Below are positions 5,074 to 5,081 of a stretch of DNA of 5,081 nucleotides, in pieces (within the stretch, counting starts at the first letter, position 1; each line of letters starts with the position of its first letter). Below the pieces are notes generated by a model. That model was not told the origin of the DNA. It was given only the letters and a program-made list of their open reading frames with translations, and did no database searches. A program made the translations under genes and the position numbers. Source of the stretch: CAYPTI01 sp964413525 [NCBI: uncultured bacterium] (lineage in GTDB: Bacteria > T1Sed10-126). The stretch is from NCBI GenBank assembly GCA_964413525.1, contig CAYPTI010000096.1:1-5081 (forward strand), given 5' to 3'.

Positions 5074-5081
5074 ATGACCGA
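5074..5081 (+). CDS. Probable start of the next plus-strand gene (first codons only)
   Basis: An ATG at 5074 is preceded by AAAAGGA at 5056-5062, 11 bases upstream, the same arrangement as seen for the acidic small gene. Only Met-Thr and part of a third codon fall inside the window, so the product cannot be identified. The call rests on the ribosome-site-like sequence and on the otherwise long gap after the bolA promoter. Confidence 0.4.

Noticed and set aside
4913-5077. 54-codon plus-strand open frame ending ATGA on the next start
   Set aside because: It has no ribosome site, an AUA second codon, and a Ser/Arg-rich translation without fold pattern; it is kept only as a remark in the findings.

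Overview
This window is ordinary, gene-dense bacterial chromosome: GC-rich, almost fully coding, with convergent ends only 17 and 24 bases apart and stop/start overlaps inside operons. It points to a Gram-negative, probably proteobacterial, genome. The support is a Grx4-type monothiol glutaredoxin paired with a BolA/IbaG-type protein, a two-subunit (split) glycine dehydrogenase, and GGAGG-type ribosome binding sites. Several proteins are acidic, which would fit some salt adaptation, but this is weak evidence and I cannot name a genus. I see no mobile elements, CRISPR arrays, tRNAs, rRNAs or phage genes.

Layout. (1) Positions 1-1629, plus strand: the end of gcvPA and all of gcvPB, the two subunits of the glycine cleavage P-protein, overlapping by 8 bases. 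(2) Positions 1647-1955, minus strand: a stand-alone SufT/MIP18-type (DUF59) iron-sulfur maturation factor, convergent with gcvPB. (3) Positions 1956-2123: a divergent regulatory gap with a 7+7 inverted repeat and a possible promoter. (4) Positions 2124-4153, plus strand: a probable three-gene operon made of an unrecognised, very acidic 59-residue protein, a DedA-family membrane protein, and bioF (ATGA overlap with dedA). (5) Positions 4178-4771, minus strand: a two-gene bolA-grx4 operon with a good sigma-70-like promoter at 4800-4828, convergent with bioF. (6) Positions 4772-5081: a mostly non-coding divergent gap ending in what looks like the first codons of a plus-strand gene at 5074.

How the genes may work together. 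Glycine decarboxylase passes its aminomethyl product to lipoylated GcvH. Lipoyl synthase is a radical-SAM Fe-S enzyme, and biotin synthase, which acts downstream of BioF, is another. SufT, monothiol glutaredoxins and BolA proteins all assist Fe-S protein maturation; SufT and the mitochondrial BOLA3/GLRX5 homologues have been linked to lipoate formation. The three Fe-S accessory genes therefore lie beside two pathways that depend on Fe-S enzymes. The link is an inference from gene content, since the genes are in separate, partly convergent transcription units.

No clearly new system is visible. The items most worth a second look are the short acidic gene heading the dedA-bioF operon, the inverted repeat in its upstream region, and the Fe-S/lipoate/biotin gene grouping.
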